NCBI RefSeq assembly: GCF_963924675.1 | Contig: NC_089221.1 | Span: 6,073,851-6,137,850 of the forward strand | Source of the DNA: Phocoena phocoena | Taxonomy: Eukaryota; Chordata; Mammalia; Artiodactyla; Phocoenidae | Direction of reading: 5' to 3' | Length of the DNA stretch: 64,000 nucleotides | Part shown: positions 22,881-34,840 of the stretch, in pieces | Layout of the letters: every line of letters begins with the position of its first letter | Numbering within the stretch: the stretch's first letter is position 1 | Notes under the pieces: model-generated | The model's database searches: none | What the model was told of the DNA's origin: nothing | Seen by the model: only the letters and a program-made list of their open reading frames with translations | Made by a program: the position numbers and the translations under genes

Positions 22881-25565
22881 ACCTCATGGTAAAATGGAGT
22901 GTGACTATGTATGTGGGAAAGAATGAAAAAATATATTTTCTATCACGTATCACACACACACAACACACACATATATATTATGTGACACATATACTTAAAA
23001 GCAAATGTGTATCATAGCTAAAGGCTGATTTCTTTTTGCCCAGTGACAACCCTTCAGATTAATTTGTGGTAATCAAATATATAATCATTTAGAATGGAAA
23101 ATTGGCATCATTTCAATAAGGAATAGTCAGACTAGCATTGGTGGAAAGTACTCAGATTTGCAGGAAAGAGGGAGTGATGGTCACCACGATAATAATCTCA
23201 TTTATGGTGCACCAGTGACGTACTCAACCCCGCCAGCCATGCAGTGTCTGTAGTTCTGTTCATGTGAGGAAACAGGGACTTAGGGAGGCCCCGTGCTCAC
23301 TCCGAGTTACAGTCAGTGATGGAAATTGGTTTCTACCTTCAGTCTGTTGGACTTCAAAGCACTTCACTAAAATATCTTTTTTATAGAAAAGTATTTTACA
23401 TTAGACTGTCCTTTACCATCTAAAAGAAGAACAGTACTGTTTAACAAAAAATGAAAAATACATGTGGAAAAGAATGAACATACAGATAATCTGTTGCTCC
23501 ATGGAAAAGCCTCCAAGAAACAAAGCAGTTGTCACATAATAAATAAAAACGATGGGTGTTTAGTAGGCTTGGCAATTAGAAGCGATCCCAAATTACCCCA
23601 AAATGCATTGAACAGGAAAGGATGAAACAGTCCAGGAGAGATAGGAGCCCATTATCATGATAGTAGGTAATACCATGCTCAAGATCTCTTTTAAAGGCAT
23701 TTTAGCCCATTTTATTTAGTTTGCATTGTATGGTAAATTTAAAAAGTCTTTTTAAAGATATGTCTTAAAGGCATTTTCACACATTTTAGTACTAATAAAG
23801 ACATTTTAGTACATTTCATTTAGTTTACATAACATGGTAAAACTTTTTTTCCACGAAGGGAGGAGGGGTGAGGATATATAAACATATTTAATTTAGATTG
23901 ACAATGTTTTCACTGTTTTTGTTCACTTTATTTTGAGCTACTCTATTTGTTTTATACTCTGAATTTTGAAAACTCAACTAGCTCCTAAGGAAGCAGCCAC
24001 GGGGGAGCTGTAGTGGCTTCATTCATCTTCCTGTCCACTGGGGCCGGAATAAAGGACGGGGGAGGCCCGTGTAATTCAAGGTCTGAGGGCGTTCCGCTGT
24101 TTCATTTATTTATTAGCCTTAAGAAAAACGCATGATTCAGATGCGGGGTTAGGAAAGAATGTGGTTTATAAGCTTATACATTCTTAATGAATACTGTTCT
24201 GTTTTCTTTCCTTGACAACCTTATAAAAGATTCTATTTAGTGGAGAAGTCCATATTAAGGTGTTTGGAGTTAGACTTCAAAAGGCAAATGCAGAATAAAT
24301 TGGTGGCTGTTTTCTTTCTGGAAGAGCCCAGATTCTTCAGTGGGCTCAGGTTTTGCAATGGTCAGGGCCACTGGCCTCATAAGCAGTGGCTGACTGTCTT
24401 AAGCCGTTGGCCATCTGGGAATCTGGTCCCCCCAACCGAGGCTGGGGACACTGCTTGAAGCTGAGATTCCTTCTCTGGTGTGTGGGATGGACCAGGGAAT
24501 GCCACGCATCTGGTGAGCAGGGGTGCCAGCCCCTCAGATCAGATTACAATGGAGGGACTTAGGGCCTTTGTCCGCCCCCTCCTCCCTAAAAGTATATTCA
24601 CAATCGTAGTTTATGCTGGGTTAGCATGGAGATGTATGTGATCTTTGAGCTTAGAATCTTGGGTTTTTTGGTTGTTATTGTTTTGATTTTGAACGAAATT
24701 AAAACATTTCTGTGGGACCGTAAAAATATTAGGGGACCCAGGCTCTGTGTCCTCTGTGCCCAGTGAAGAGGTCACCTGAGGCCCACACTAGTCACTTCTC
24801 AGTGATCAAGACGCTGATAGTTAAAAAAAAAAAAAAGAAAAAATATGACATAGAGACTCCAATATTTAAAACCAAAACCCGTGTATCAAGTCTTATTACA
24901 TAATGTACCCAGCTCAGTAAGGCATTGGGTCTTCAACTGATTACCGTTGGATCTTTTAAAAAGAGAAGCACAGGAAAAGCTCCTACAGGTAGAGTACTTT
25001 GTCCCCCTCTTCCTGGAAGGACTCACAATCACAGACTTTCTGTTCCTTTAGCTAGTAATTTTCACTAGACAGTCACGCATATTTTCACACCATTTTCAGT
25101 CTTTCTGGAGAAATCAGAGCCAATAAAGTCACTGATTGTTTCTCCCTTACTGGGTTAATGAAGTAAGTAAAAAGCCACACCAGGAAAACAGCTGTCCTGG
25201 TTGTTTACTGGTTAGCTTTCTGTCCACAGCTCAGTTAACTTCATTTGGGAAGGTTTAAAATAAAATCGGTTTTCACGGCTCCATGTGTGTAGCAATTGTG
25301 GTCTCAAATTTGCTGTCTTCAGAAGACAGGCTGTCGGGTCCCTGTGTACCTCGGCCCATGGTGCCTACGTGCTGGGGAGCACTGGTGGTTACCTGACACC
25401 TTTTTGCAACGATTGGAACATGTGTGTGAGGGTAAGAGTACAATTAGGCACTTAATTGTGGCCAAAAATAGCAATGGCGGGAGATTATAAGAACATCCCT
25501 TTGGATCCTTCTGTTTCCTGGCTGTTGTGGAAACAGATTCCTTTGGCCCCTCAAGGACTGGCCGC
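22881..25565. other. Intron 1, mostly unassigned
   Basis: A small CA/TA-rich patch lies near 22950-22980, and a MIR-like trace near 23225-23340. An A-run occurs at about 24822-24840. No exon or RNA gene is recognised. Confidence 0.4.
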
Positions 25566-25645
25566 ACCTGGTCTAGTGGATCATCTCTACACAAGCAGGG
25601 TGCGGACCTGGTCTAGTGGATCATCTCTACACAAGCAGGGTGCGG
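25566..25645 (+). repeat. Perfect 40-bp tandem duplication
   Basis: The 40-base unit starting 'acctggtctagtggatcatc' occupies 25566-25605 and is repeated without a mismatch at 25606-25645. Flanking bases differ, so exactly two units are present. Perfect identity indicates a recent event, a polymorphic minisatellite or an assembly duplication. Confidence 0.97.
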
Positions 25646-25694
25646 AGCTCTGCTGCAGGGGTCTGCAGGAAAAGACCGCCCCCAGCTCCCTGGG

Positions 25695-25862
25695 CTGGAG
25701 CCCTGGCTCTCTCCCCATCAGCTCCACAACCCTGGCACCTTCTTTCCGTTCAGGGCCGTGCGTTTCCTCAGCTGTAGAGCAGTGCAGGCACCAGCACCCA
25801 CCACCCCCATAGGGCTGTTGTGTTAAAGGGCTTAATGTACCTGAGTGTTTAGCACAAAAATA
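25695..25862 (+). repeat. MIR SINE, diverged
   Basis: 'ggagccctggctctctcccc', 'cgtttcctcagctgtagag' and 'agggctgttgtgttaaagg' follow the MIR order in plus orientation. Confidence 0.55.
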
Positions 25863-27177
25863 TAGACATGAGTATTTGCTGTGATTGCCTTTTTCCAGGT
25901 ATCACTTGACGCAAATAATTGGGAGAGAGAGAAGGGGAAATGAAGGCATTGAGGGTGGGCCTGGGTCCCTTTTCTTTCTGCTGGGTGTCAGCCTGGGCCC
26001 CATATGGTGGTTTGGCTGATCTGCTTTGCTTCCCGCTCGCCCTGTGGTTATGGCCTGATATCTGAAGGGGGCATGGGGGGGCATCTCCAGGGTGAAGTTC
26101 GAGATGCTCGTGGCATGGAGTGAACCCTGTACCAACCAGAAAAGGTGAAGGCTTCCCCAGGCTCTGGTATTTGAAAGACCCACCCCGTACTTGCCAGATT
26201 GTACCATAACTTTTAATATGCTAAAACCTCAGTGGAAGTTCTTAGGGCCGCGGCCATATGGGTTTTTGATTGAAACTCCTTTGAGTATTTCACCAACTAA
26301 ATATATCGGGTGAGGATTAAATATCTTAAACTGTGTTCCATCCCATAGTGTGTGCTGTTCAGAGCAAGGTTCCAGCATAATGTTTGGAGAAGCTAAAGCC
26401 TAAGTCCAGGCTTGGATAATCAAAGGAAGTATGATGTCTATTACATTGTATGAAATTGTATAGAATTGTAATGGTGTGCCTTTTAGGGGGTGTGTGACTA
26501 GAAAGGGATAAATAGAAAATAAGAATTAGTGTGCAAATGTGGATTTTTAAAAAATGCATTAGTAAGAGGCCAATAATAAATGTCCATTTTCTTTTTGCTA
26601 CTGGAGCCCAAGAGAGGTGGTGAAGGAAACTAGCAAACTGACACCTTCTTCTAAGTATTTCCCGCTCTCTCATCTTCTAGACCCTTTTCTATTAACCTGT
26701 GTTCCTGTTAAAACATTAATTGCATAATTAACATAAAAGAAAAACTTCTCCCTTGAGAGCCTGAGATGGTTTTTAGGTTTTATTTAAATAAAACATTTCA
26801 AATCCATTTGGAGGCCTTAATTTCCTACAGTTGGGGTATTTCTGATCCTCTGGTGCAGACAGTGAAGTTGGTTGTCTTATTTTATCTGTACCTTCTGTGT
26901 TCTTGCATTCACTTTTGAATGAAATCCATTTCTCCATTTACCAGGGAAAATTTGAATTTGATGGCATGGCTGTTTTGCATTATTTAAATATCCAATACTG
27001 GGTTATTTATATAGAAAAAGCATGGTTATTTAATAAGAAACTTAAATTTTCAAAAGTTCAAACTGTTTTACTTCTGAAATCACTTTTAAAACCTGATATA
27101 TTTCGACACTGATTAACATTGATAACATTTTGATAACCAGTCATGGGTACCACGGGTTTTCTAAATTGTACCTTTGC
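25863..27177. other. Intron 1, 3' part, nothing recognised
   Basis: AT-rich sequence leading to the exon 2 acceptor. No other exon-like segment is evident. Confidence 0.45.
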
Positions 27178-27199
27178 AATATTTTTTTTCTCTCCTTAG
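27178..27199 (+). other. ADCY2: Splice acceptor before ADCY2 exon 2
   Basis: A nearly pure pyrimidine tract ends in TTAG at 27196-27199, immediately before GAA GTT GAA. The AG is at 27198-27199. Confidence 0.93.
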
Positions 27200-27397
27200 G
27201 AAGTTGAAGACCACGTGGCATTTTTAATAACAGTTCCAACTGCCCTGGCGATTTTCTTTGCTATCTTCATCCTCGTGTGCATCGAGTCAGTGTTTAAGAA
27301 GCTGCTCCGCCTTTTCTCTTTGGTGATATGGATTTGTCTCGTGGCCATGGGCTACTTGTTCATGTGTTTTGGAGGCACCGTCTCTCCCTGGGACCAG
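27200..27397 (+). CDS. ADCY2: ADCY2 exon 2 (residues 78-143)
   Basis: These 66 codons start EVEDHVAFLITVPTALAIFF and end GGTVSPWDQ. They match the ADCY2 protein as I recall it, apparently without change, in contrast to the diverged residues of exon 1. The exon carries helix 2 (about residues 83-104) and helix 3 (about 113-134) of the first six-helix membrane domain, with a short basic loop FKKLLR between them. It is flanked by TTAG| and |GTAAGG and is phase 0 at both ends, so it joins exon 1 as ...FFALRL|EVEDH. The remaining membrane helices and both catalytic domains lie beyond the window. Confidence 0.97.
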
Positions 27398-27403
27398 GTA
27401 AGG
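27398..27403 (+). other. ADCY2: Splice donor of ADCY2 intron 2
   Basis: GTAAGG follows the last exon 2 codon CAG. Intron 2 continues to the end of the window, at least 36.6 kb, and no candidate exon 3 was seen. Confidence 0.93.
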
Positions 27404-28364
27404 TGTTGAAATGCCCTTTGTGTTTGTTTTTCTGTGCTTTGATCTGTAACATACCAAGTTCTGTCAACTTGGCCCTAAACTGTAAACAGGAGACCAATAG
27501 CTGAGAAGGAAGTCTTCTGAAACAGCTGTCTCGGGCATGTCCCCATAATGAAGTCAATCAGTACCCGTTTGAACTCCTCAGACCTGCTGGCCATTGGGGT
27601 GCTGCCTGGGCTCACCTGGTCATGTGTTTCTTCTGATGGCTAAGTCTGTGTTTACACCTCTCACCACTTGGTCTTGGTAACTCCATTCTCCTCTAACCCC
27701 TGAGTTTCCCATTATTCTGGAATCCCTCTGGGACTGGAGCCTCACTTTGTGCCTCTAAGTCTTCAAAGACTGGTCATTGCCCTTGAACTCTTTCTCAGTG
27801 ACTGGATCTCCCTTCTTACAGACAGATGGCTGTGATACTGACTTTGTATCAACGTGATAACGTCATAGCAATAGGGAGACCCATAGTTCTTCATGTTGAA
27901 ACTGGGGAGGCTCTTGACTTAGAAAATGACTATGTCTGGAGGATGTTAGATCTTTAGGAGAATGTAGTCTAATGGGCTTTTCCCTGTGTACTGCTGCCAC
28001 AAGGCTGTAGCCTGCTGACTGCTTGGTCAAGTGCTGGGTCGTCCAGGGTGCAGATGTGGGCCACAGGTGGGGGTGTGCTAGTTACTAGCTTCAAGTTTGT
28101 GATGGGAGCCAAGGGGTTCTGTCACCCTCCAGGGAGAGATGAAACTGAGCACCAAGGGCTGTCCCTGAGTTGGTGGCGACTCAAGAGCCTGGGGTAGGAG
28201 AGGAACAGGAACCACAGATGGATAGAGGAGAGGTCATTAGGACATGAGGCCCAGGGAGGGTGAATTGCTGTGGAGGCCAACGGAGAAGAGAGGTTCAAGA
28301 TGGGAACGCACAAAAGGGTTGACGTGCCTGAGCTGAGAGAGCACTGGGTGAGCCCAAGGATGAG
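27404..28364. other. Intron 2, nothing recognised
   Basis: Moderately GC-rich intron sequence without a recognised repeat or exon. Confidence 0.45.
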
Positions 28365-28500
28365 GTTTCCAGAGAATTCTGTCCCGTGACCTCAGCCAAA
28401 CCATCCTCCTCTTTGGGCCTCGGTTTCTTCTGCAAAGAGGCCGGATGAAGTGAACTCAGGTTAGTCCCTCTGGCTCTAAAGGATGCTGTGATGGTGAGCA
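28365..28500 (+). repeat. MIR SINE core, diverged
   Basis: 'cccgtgacctcagccaaacc' followed by 'gggcctcggtttcttctgc' matches the MIR core in plus orientation. Confidence 0.55.
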
Positions 28501-28999
28501 CAGGTGGAAACAGTGCCTTTCCTCTCCTGCAGCTCCCCGAAGAGGCCCCAGTGCTCAGGGAAGCTCCCCTGGCCGTCTCCTCATGCCCCCGTTCAAGCCT
28601 CTTGCAGGGCTGAGCTCCCCCCAACCCCTGCCTCCACGCTCCGGCCAGCTCCTTCCCATCCTCTGCTCCCCGCTTTGTCCTTCACACGCCCTCACCCAGC
28701 TGCCATCGATGGCACGTGTGGCCCGAGGTCCCTCCGCCTTCACACCAGTGCACGTGGACAGAAACAGAAAACCGGTTAAGAGCGTCATTTGCTTTCTGTG
28801 GCGTGGACCCAGTGGCTTCTCCTAGCACCAGTGCCACCTTGTTTTAACAAAACAGTTTTAGAAGAAGCCTTACTATCTGGAACGGCAGTTTCCTTTTGTT
28901 CAGAATTCTCTGAGCTTACTTTTCCATGTGAATTACGGAATCAGTTTGTCATGTTCAGTGAAAGCTCTACTGTTACTTTCATTAACCTCATCCGGCCCC
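28501..28999. other. Intron 2, GC-rich, nothing recognised
   Basis: A C-rich stretch at about 28510-28760 gives overlapping chance frames on both strands. No gene evidence is seen. Confidence 0.4.
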
Positions 29000-29240
29000 T
29001 TCCCAGAGCAGCCTCCCCAGATGTCCAGCTGATACCCCACCGGGCCACCCCCCATCTTTCTTGTTTTTCTGTAGCACTCATGATGATCTACAGCACCTCA
29101 GAGCACGTGACATACCCCTCTCTTTGTTAATCAACTGTCTCCCCTGCAAGAATATAAACTCCTTCCGGGGTCCGAGGGTGGATTTGACCATCATCGGTTG
29201 TTGTGTCTTCGCACCTCTGAGCATTCTCTGCCAGTAGGAG
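29000..29240 (+). repeat. L2 LINE 3' region
   Basis: 'tttctgtagcactcatgatg', then 'ctgtctcccctgcaagaata' and 'taaactccttccggggtcc' follow the order of the L2 3' end in sense orientation. Confidence 0.65.
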
Positions 29241-30800
29241 CACCCAGAGCTGCTTGTGCAGTGCTTTCCTTAGTGGATGACTGTAGTTTTTCACTTTCTG
29301 ATTTGTTGTTGTTGGATTTGTGTGTGTGTGTATCCACTTATTCCGTTTTCACTTATCTGTTGGTTTTATAACATACACTTTGGTTTTATTGCTGCTATCT
29401 GCCTGCTTGTACGAGATCTCTCTAAGCATCTTAAACATACCTATCTCACAGTCATTTTACTTCCATTTTTTCCAGATTGATTCCCCAGGTGTTGAGTTGG
29501 TTGGCTCAGTTTCTTGGCATCAGCTTTGACGTTGTTGTTTACGACTTTAAGTTGAGCTGGGGGTCTTCACCCCCCGATCCGTGATCCCACCCTAACCCTC
29601 ATGCCGCTGAGGCCCTGGGCAGAGAGAGCTCCTGCGTGGAGCCTCAGCCCTGTTGATGTGGCAGGTGGCCTGGGCAGGCTTGTAGGAGCACAGCTGTGTG
29701 TGCCTGGTGCCCAGAAAAGGCCACAGCCAGGCTCAGCGGTTGCGGCTATTTCTGGCCACTGTTTCTAAGCCGGGGGCTTGGCCAGGGTGCACGCCTCATG
29801 CTGGAGGGCTGCTCACACCTCTTGCCGGAAGAGGGGTGCTTTGGGCCCTGTGCCTCCACTGGAACTTGAAATCCTGCCCAGAACCCCCGGCTACCCCTGC
29901 CCCTTCAGCAGGGGACTTGAAATGTAGTTATTCTGCCAGATTGACCCCAGGTTTACTCTCTGGAGTCTTTTGGTATCAGCAACACAGATGCAGGCCCCTC
30001 ACTGAACGCTGACCTTCCAGAAGTGTTAGACTAGGCTCAGTGCGCTTGAGGAAGTGAGCTCAAGGAATGGTTCCCACTAGAAGGTATTTCCGTAAACAGT
30101 ATTACTATGAGGGGATGCAGGAGACCACCTGCTGCACTGACGGGGACAGTCCACACAGGGCCCCTCACCGCTGACGCCAAGGGCAAGTTCAGGGGTCCCA
30201 AGGCCACCTGAGGCTTAATCGCTTGCTAGAAGGACTCTCAGAACTCACTGAAAGCTGTAATACTCCTGGTTATGGTCTCTTACAAAGAAAGAATGCAGAT
30301 TAGCATCAGCCACGGGAAGTATTCAGGAGAACTGCCAGTTCTAAAGCCTCCATTGTTCCCTCCATGGGGAGTCACACGACAGCCCTGCCCTCCTGGCTAC
30401 AACATGTAGCGCTGTGCATGGGGAATACTGCCTGCCTGCGAGGGTCAGCAGAGCCTTGTGTGTCCGGGGTTTTGACTGGGACTCCTCACGTGCTGCCTGC
30501 GTGGCTGACTGTCGGTCTCAGCCTCTCTGTAGACAGAGCTGACACTGCGTGGCCCTGAGCATCCTTCGTGAATCGCATTTGGACAGTCTGCTGGCCAAAG
30601 CCCCCAGGCAAACAGAGTCCTATCAGGTGGGGCATTCCTGGGGCCTGGAGCTCCCCTCCCAGGAGTCCAGGGCAAAGGCAGAGCTGTCTCTGGGTGAGGC
30701 TGGTTCTTCCCTGCACAGGTGGGTCAAGTGTAGATCTCGGCCATCAACAGCTCCAGTGCAGAACCCAGAATAGAAACAGCCGGTGCGGGCGTCGTCTGGA
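29241..30800. other. Intron 2, nothing recognised
   Basis: GC-rich and unassigned. Several frames of 60-100 codons on both strands around 29700-30770 overlap each other and look random. Confidence 0.4.
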
Positions 30801-31010
30801 CGGTGCCACCCCTGTTCTGGGTGCTTCCCTTACACAAACCCATCCAATCCTTGCGTAGCTCCGTGGGGTGGGCGCCGTCATACCCAGGCTCCCCAAGGGT
30901 CCAGGCTTCCACACCACGGGTACCTTGCTCCCGGCCGGGCTGCAGGTGAGCAGGACAGGAGATTTGAACTCGGGGGTCTGATTCCAGAGGCCACTCTGAT
31001 CCGTGATACC
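30801..31010 (-). repeat. MIR SINE
   Basis: 'cctgttctgggtgcttccct' leads to 'caggagatttgaactcggg' and 'ttccagaggccactctga'. In reverse these are the MIR head, core and tail. Confidence 0.7.
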
Positions 31011-32376
31011 ATGGTTCTCAAGAGGGAGCGATTTCACCCCCAGGGGACGTTCTTCCCTGTCTGGAAATGTCTTTGATTGTCACAGCCTGGTTGGGGGTCA
31101 TCTAGTGAGTAGAAGCCATAGATGCTGCTCAACATGCTATGGACACCCTACAATGCACAGGTCAGCAGCATCACCAAGAATTATCCATCCTCAGATGTCT
31201 GGAGTGCTGAGTCTGAGAAACTCTGTATTTTAAGATGCTGCCCCTCAATGTTGTCTTTTCAATTCAGACCCAGTTCTCAAAGCCTCAGTAAGTGGAACTG
31301 TAGAGTTGCCAGGGCACGACTTAAGAGTGATGGTTCCGTTTTGATCAGGCAAAGATGAGTGATTTCACAGCGTGTATCCTGGAGAAGGTACCCTCAGGGG
31401 AAGGGGTGGCAGCTTTGAGATTGGTCACCAGTGTGGTGAGGAAGGGGTCACTGGGGAAATAAGGAAAACACGGAAGACGAAACTTCAGTGCCTTTGCCCT
31501 CACAGCCCTGACTGCGTGTGGAGGCCTCTCATCTTAATTCAGCTCAAGACACCCCCAGCTTGGAGTCCCCTCCTACCGTGTGCTGCCAGCATCCCAACCC
31601 AGCTGACATTTGCTCCACACAGCGGCCTCCTGGACAAAAAGTATTTACAAATGATATTTTGTTGATGGTTCCAAACATTCAGAGGGAAGCCGGGTGATAA
31701 ATTGCAGAGTCTGGGGCTCCAGCTGTTACAGTGGCAGCGTCTGCATTTTGCAGGGAAATTCTCTGCCTGCTTCTGGCTCCGGCTGATTTGCTGAAATGCC
31801 CGCCATGTGCTGTGATGAGCTCCCCATCGATCAATGGTAGAGGGGCTGCTGATGCACCTTATCTTCTTTTTCTGAATGTTTGAAAATACTTGAACGATTT
31901 TGAACTCAGCAGAGGAGGATTCAAGGTGTCTGTTCTGTTAGGTAAAGGAAAGGGATAATTTTTATTTTTTTAAGACACCAGCGGCACTGTGTCTGGGGCC
32001 CATGGTCCCCTCTTCTGCACGTGCCCGGGCCACCACACGACATGACAGTGCTTTCTGTCTGAGGGCCTCTGGAACGCAGGGCCTTCCTGATAGGTAAGTC
32101 CTGTTGAAAGAGGCTTAATGGAGGTTTACAAATAGTGTCTCCCAGCTCTGGAGCCCGACATCTGAAATCAAGACGTGGGCAGGGCCACGCTCCCCCTGAA
32201 GGCTCCAGGACAGGATCCTTCCCTGCGTCTTCCAGCCTCATGTGGCTGCCGGTAACCTTGTGTTCCGTGGATTGTAGACACACCTCTGCAACGTCCGTCA
32301 TCACGTGGCACTTTTCTCCCTGTGTCTCTTCGCTTCTTATAAGGGCACCCATCAGACTGGACTTAGGGAACCCCAA
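31011..32376. other. Intron 2, nothing recognised
   Basis: No exon or assignable repeat. The 151-codon minus frame at 31921-32376 has no supporting start or splice context. Confidence 0.4.
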
Positions 32377-32505
32377 TGATTTCTTCTTAACTTGACCATG
32401 TTTGCAAAGGCCCTAGTTTTAAATAAGGTCACATCACAGGTACTGGGAGTTAGGATTTGAACACATCTTTGGGGGGGGGGACACCGTTCACCTTATGACA
32501 GATGT
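32377..32505 (+). repeat. Ancient repeat fragment, family not assigned
   Basis: 'aaataaggtcacatcacagg' followed by 'gggagttaggatttgaacac' and a G-run with 'gacaccgttcaccttatgac' is the end of a common mammalian repeat. The 11-base G-run near 32471 may vary between assemblies. Confidence 0.45.
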
Positions 32506-34281
32506 TATTTCACGGGAAGACAGTGTTGCCTAAGAGAATGCTGTCCTGTTGCAGGAAGCCAGTCCCATCTCAGGGCCTCTGTGATTCTGATATTTACTTC
32601 CCCCTCTTAGATATCTGACAGCTGCTCTTGATGTCGACCTTCACTTAAACCACAAATCCACTTTGGGATTAAATGTATGCTGTGGAGGTTTTTGACCCAT
32701 TTTCAAACCAGTGTCTGGGAATTAGAAACATTCTTGTGTGTGAATAGCCTGCTGAAATCAACAGAACAGAAAGAGAAAATAACCTGGTGATTGATCCCAT
32801 TGCCTTGTAAACAAGCAGAGCATCATAAACGAATGTTTGCACATGAGGTTGGTTTAGTCTGCCAGTCCGAATAATGAAGGTGCTTCTTTGGGGTTTCTAC
32901 CTGAGTGACATGATGACACTTTTCTTGCCTGATACATTTCTGTAATGTCTTTGGTTCACTTAGTGCAGCCTAAACATTTAGGTGATGTTTTAATTTATGA
33001 CTTTCTATCAAGACAAATCCATTCCATCTCAGCTGAAAACCCCTGACTTAGGTCCTTCCCTCTGAGATGAGAAGACATTGAGAAGGTGGCAGGGCAGGAA
33101 GGCAGTCGCCTACGATGGCTGATGTTAGCCTGTAGCCACTGGGTTGGCCAAGTGAGGACCAGAGAGTGAGTCGTATTTGCATTTGATTCCAGAGTTCTGC
33201 TTCCCTTGTATTAAGAGCCCACTGACTAGAGTTAAATAAAAACTTCCATTTCTGACAACCCCATTTCCGCCTTGGCAGGGACACCAGGCTGCAGTTACTG
33301 TATAGATCTGTTAAATTACCAATGTGAAAGGCTAACATTTTGCTCCAGGAAGAAGAGACTTTCTGTGCCCTATTACCTGAAAGGATGCCAGACATTCACC
33401 ATGTACCTATGTGTGTTTTCCTACAAAAATAGGACGTCAGTGTTCAAACATCTTTTTTTTTAACTGAAAATGGGTGAGAATGAAAGAAAAGCAAGGCCTC
33501 TCATAGGTTTTGAAATGGCACAGAGCCAGTTTACAAGTGCAGTCACTTGGAGAGCTGTTAAAGAATGTATTTACCCCTGGAAGAACCTAGTAGCCTATGA
33601 ATGAGAGGAGAAATCCAGCCTGTTCCTAAGTATCCAAGAAAGCCATCTCTGTATGCTTTTGTGTACCAAGGTTGATTTCTTAGGGGACATTTTGGATTTA
33701 ATATGAAGAAGAACATATCTGAGAAAAGTTAAAAGTAATTTAAAACTTATTTCATTTAACAACAAAGGTGTAGGGGTTTTCTAACCCCCCCCCCTTTTCT
33801 TAATAATGGCAAGGAATGTACTGATGAAATGTGAATTTTAAGGAACTGCAGCACAGCTGGACACAGCCCCAAGTGAAGTTATTTTGAGATCCCCACATGT
33901 TGAGCTGTTGAGCACGGAGGTGGCATGGCTGTCTTCTCTCTACTGTTCCTTCCCAGCCGGAGTGTTGTGAAAACCACACAGGCTGTGCAGTGAACTGGGG
34001 ATTTATCACCACCCTCACTGGGGCTTCCCAGCCCTGACCTTGCTTGAAGAGACAAGTCTGCTGCTGTTTCTGGAACAATCTCCGTGTTTCCTCTTCTTTT
34101 CTCTCCTCCCGTGCTTTTCTTTAGAGGAGCATGAGCCCTGGTACTTAACATTGGCATCTTCATTAAACTGTTATCTGGCAATGGAAGGGATGCTGCCGTT
34201 CTCACCTCTGAGCTTTTGCGGTCCTCCCACCACCCCATGCCCACATCAACATACATTTTAAAGGCTGGGTGGCCTCGGAGG
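32506..34281. other. Intron 2, nothing recognised
   Basis: No exon or clear repeat. A poly-C run lies at about 33786-33796. The long minus-strand frame that crosses the right part of this stretch is discussed under rejected items. Confidence 0.4.
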
Positions 34282-34288
34282 CATTTTT

Positions 34289-34483
34289 TTTTTTTTTTTT
34301 TTGCCGTACGCGGGCCTCTCACTGTTGCGGCCTCTCCCGTTGCGGAGCACAGGCTCCGGACGCGCAGGCTCAGTGGCCATGGCTCACGGGCCCAGCCGCT
34401 CCGCGGCATGTGGGATCTTCCCGGACCGGGGCACGAACCCGCGTCCCCTGCCTCGGCAGGCGGACCCTCAACCACTGCGCCGT
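34289..34483 (-). mobile_element. CHR-type SINE, 5'-truncated
   Basis: The poly-T run and 'cgtacgcgggcctctcactg' continue to 'accactgcgcc', where the copy stops about 14 bases short of the usual SINE start. A short direct repeat CATTTTT flanks it. It entered the L2 whose tail resumes at 34484. It is close in sequence to the copies at 16278 and 52508. Confidence 0.88.
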
Positions 34484-34582
34484 CATTTTTGTTTGCTGCT
34501 CTGTTCCCAGTATGCAGCACAGTGTCACGTACATGCAGATCACAACGCAAATACTTGAGGAACTCATCGAACGAGTGCACGC
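34484..34582 (+). repeat. L2 LINE 3' tail
   Basis: 'tgtttgctgctctgttccca' is followed by 'cagcacagtgtcacgtacat' and 'aaatacttgaggaactcatc', the L2 3' terminus. Confidence 0.6.
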
Positions 34583-34649
34583 ATGACATATCTGTCTGCT
34601 CGACCCCTCCTCCGGTAAGGAGAGAAGACACTGCCGCGGTCTTGGTTCT

Positions 34650-34840
34650 TCCCTGCTCCAGGCACCGTTCAATTACTTTACCTACCTGCCTTCCTGATCT
34701 GTCCAACCCTGCGACGTCACTACTATTATTACGTGCAATTTGAAGATGAGAAAACTGAAACCCAGAGAGGTTAAGCAACTTTCCCAAAGTCACACAAGTA
34801 GGAAGAGAGCCGGAATTTGAACATGACATTCTGGCACTGT
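34650..34840 (-). repeat. MIR SINE
   Basis: 'gatgagaaaactgaaaccca', 'gaggttaagcaactttccc' and 'agccggaatttgaacatg' are reverse-strand MIR landmarks. Confidence 0.8.

Noticed and set aside
34216..34743. A 175-codon plus-strand frame
   Set aside because: Most of it is the antisense of the SINE at 34289-34483. The same peptide words appear at the other SINE copies.
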